Of a stretch of 5,396 nucleotides of DNA, positions 4,203 to 5,396 are shown in pieces. The position numbers and the translations under genes were made by a program. Origin of the DNA: Clostridiaceae bacterium (lineage in GTDB: Bacteria; Bacillota; Clostridia; Oscillospirales; Butyricicoccaceae); the NCBI GenBank assembly GCA_018383195.1, contig JAGZOP010000086.1, forward strand, positions 1 through 5,396, read 5' to 3'. Within the stretch, counting starts at the first letter, position 1. Each line of letters starts with the position of its first letter. The notes under the pieces are model-generated. The model did no database searches. It worked only from the letters and a program-made list of their open reading frames with translations, and was not told where the DNA came from.

Positions 4203-5213
4203 ATGAAAAAAAGAGTTTTTGCAAGCTTCATGGCAATGGCAATGGCAGCAACCATGCTGACCGGCTGCGGCGGCGACAAGCCGGCGGCAAATGGTTCTGG
4301 TGCAGCGGCAGGGGACGACGCACTGAACATGACCCTGATTATGTCCCTGCGCGATGAGTTCCTGAGCGCACTGGAAGCAGGTTGCAAGACCGCGGCTGAC
4401 GAGGTCGGCGTAAAGCTGGCAACACAGGATGCACAGAACGATACCAGCAAGCTGCTCCAGTTTGTTGAGTCTGCGCGCAACAACGGCGACGATGCAGTTC
4501 TGATTAACCTTGTTGACGCAGAGACTGCACAGCAGTGCATCGAAGCTGCGGGCGATATGAAGGTCGTATTTGTAAACCGTGCACCGTCCGACACCTCGGT
4601 TCTGAATGATAACGCGAAGTTCGTAGGCTCCAACGAGATGACCTCCGGCGGCTATCAAGGTGAGTTCCTCGCAAAGTACTTCAATGAGAAGGGTCAGAAG
4701 GACGTTAAGTATCTGATGCTTCAGGGTACTCTGGGTCTGGTACATACCGAGCAGCGTTCGGCATCTGTCATTGAGCAGATGAAGGCTGGCGGTCTGAACC
4801 CGATCGAAGCAGCGGCTCCGCTGGTTGCTGATTATGACCGTGCAAATGCAATGGATATGATCTCCCCGCTGGTTGACACCGTAGAGTATGACTGCATCAT
4901 TGCAAACAACGACGCAATGGCACTCGGCGCAGTCGAGGCACTCAAGGCAAAGGGTATGGACCCGACCAAGGTTCCGATCGTTGGTATCGACGCAACGGTT
5001 GACGGCGTTGAAGCTGTTAAGAACGGTGAACTGGCAATGACCGTGTTCCAGGATCCGAATGGTCAGGGTTACGGTGCTGTAATGGCTGCGAAGAACATGA
5101 TCGAAGGCAAGGCAATCACCGAGGGCACCGATTACGAGACCGACGAAACTGGTAACATCGTATGGGTTCCGTTCGAGCCTGTATATCCGGAAAACGTTGC
5201 TGATTACGAGTAA
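4203..5213 (+). CDS. Sugar ABC transporter substrate-binding lipoprotein
   Basis: This 336-residue protein captures a sugar outside the membrane and delivers it to an ABC importer. It starts with a lipoprotein signal: MKKR, a hydrophobic stretch, and the lipobox LTGC with C22 as the lipid-modified residue, then a Gly/Ala-rich linker to about residue 40. The rest is a two-lobed binding protein of the ribose/galactose type (Peripl_BP_4-like): MTLIMSLRDEFLSALEAG (43-60), VVFVNRAP (121-128), KFVGSNEMTSGGYQGEFLA (139-157), ANNDAMALGAVEAL (234-247), VGIDATVDG (260-268) and QDPNGQG (283-289). N125, R185, N236 and D263 fall where MglB has ligand contacts, but L179 replaces its stacking histidine, so galactose should not be assumed. 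The Shine-Dalgarno AAAGAGG is nine bases upstream. Codons are strongly biased, suggesting high expression. It is first in an operon with the ATPase gene. Confidence 0.95.
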   Translation: MKKRVFASFMAMAMAATMLTGCGGDKPAANGSGAAAGDDALNMTLIMSLRDEFLSALEAGCKTAADEVGVKLATQDAQNDTSKLLQFVESARNNGDDAVLINLVDAETAQQCIEAAGDMKVVFVNRAPSDTSVLNDNAKFVGSNEMTSGGYQGEFLAKYFNEKGQKDVKYLMLQGTLGLVHTEQRSASVIEQMKAGGLNPIEAAAPLVADYDRANAMDMISPLVDTVEYDCIIANNDAMALGAVEALKAKGMDPTKVPIVGIDATVDGVEAVKNGELAMTVFQDPNGQGYGAVMAAKNMIEGKAITEGTDYETDETGNIVWVPFEPVYPENVADYE

Positions 5214-5225
5214 GAAACCTAATTT

Positions 5226-5255
5226 GAAAGGGACATTGAAGACAATGTCCCTTTC
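5226..5255 (+). other. Intercistronic stem-loop between binding protein and ATPase genes
   Basis: GAAAGGGACATT (5226-5237) pairs perfectly with AATGTCCCTTTC (5244-5255). One further G-C pair inside leaves the four-base loop AAGA. It starts 12 bases after the binding-protein stop, and no T-run follows, so it is not a full intrinsic terminator. Such structures between binding-protein and membrane-component genes often protect the upstream mRNA from 3' decay or allow partial termination, so that more binding protein than transporter is made. That role here is inferred. Confidence 0.8.
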
Positions 5256-5288
5256 CTAATCAAAAGGAAAGCAGGGTGAGTTTTTTCG

Positions 5289-5396
5289 ATGAGTCAGGAG
5301 TACATTCTGGAAATGCTCGACATCGTGAAGGAATTCCCGGGCGTGCGTGCGCTGAAGGGCGTACAGCTGAAAGTGCGGCCGGGCACGGTACACACG
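5289..5396 (+). CDS. Sugar ABC transporter ATP-binding protein, N-terminal fragment (cut by window edge)
   Basis: Only the first 36 codons are present; the frame is open at the window end. They read as the start of an MglA/RbsA-type ATPase: ILEMLDIVKEFPGVRALKGV (6-25), then LKVRPGTVHT, where family members continue into the LMGENGAGKST Walker A segment just beyond the edge. Full-length members are about 500 residues with two nucleotide-binding domains and energise import of simple sugars. The start at ATG 5289 follows AGGGTGAG (5273-5280) at eight bases. It lies 75 bases after the binding-protein stop, behind the stem-loop at 5226-5255. A permease gene is expected next but is not visible. The family call rests on the N-terminal signature and operon position. 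Confidence 0.9.
   Translation, partial: MSQEYILEMLDIVKEFPGVRALKGVQLKVRPGTVHT

Noticed and set aside
4152..4745. Minus-strand open frames opposite the binding-protein gene
   Set aside because: They are shadows of the biased codon use in the well-supported binding-protein gene; no family motifs are present.
1..5396. CRISPR arrays, insertion sequences, phage or toxin-antitoxin genes
   Set aside because: No regularly spaced repeats, terminal inverted repeats with a transposase, or small paired genes were found on either strand.

Overview
The window looks like chromosomal DNA of a Gram-positive anaerobe of the class Clostridia, possibly a gut Oscillospiraceae or Butyricicoccaceae type. This is inferred from strong purine-rich Shine-Dalgarno sites, consensus sigma-A promoters, AT-rich spacers around moderately GC-rich genes, an Rrf2 regulator beside a rubredoxin-first rubrerythrin, and a lipoprotein sugar-binding protein with clostridial-style sequence. 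No species can be named from the sequence alone, and no mobile element, CRISPR array or phage gene is visible.

Layout. (1) Positions 10-201, minus strand: two tandem leucine tRNA genes (anticodons GAG then CAG in transcription order), both with encoded CCA, behind a perfect TTGACA-17-TATAAT promoter at 244-272. (2) Positions 329-1534, plus strand: a promoter, an Rrf2-family regulator with three cysteines placed for an Fe-S cluster, then a rubrerythrin 45 bases downstream, closed by a strong intrinsic terminator. This looks like a small redox or peroxide defence operon. (3) Positions 1657-3678, minus strand: a LacI-family regulator followed 20 bases later by an AraC-family regulator, ending in a terminator that converges on the rubrerythrin unit. 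(4) Positions 3597-4202: a long, AT-rich divergent intergenic region with promoters at each end, a pair of operator-like palindromes just after the transporter start site, and several inverted repeats. (5) Positions 4203-5396, plus strand: a sugar-type ABC transporter operon with a binding lipoprotein, an intercistronic stem-loop, and the first 36 codons of an MglA/RbsA-type ATPase cut off by the window edge. The permease is presumably beyond it.

How it works together. The LacI protein has a sensor domain of the same fold class as the transporter's binding protein and is divergent from it, so the simplest reading is local control of sugar uptake by LacI, with a second layer from the AraC protein. 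The sugar cannot be named. The most testable signals are two palindromes centred on CG, 22 bases apart, directly after the transporter promoter, and a 12-13 bp stem-loop without a U-tract between the binding protein and ATPase genes. Overall this is an understandable accessory and housekeeping region; I do not see a clearly new system.
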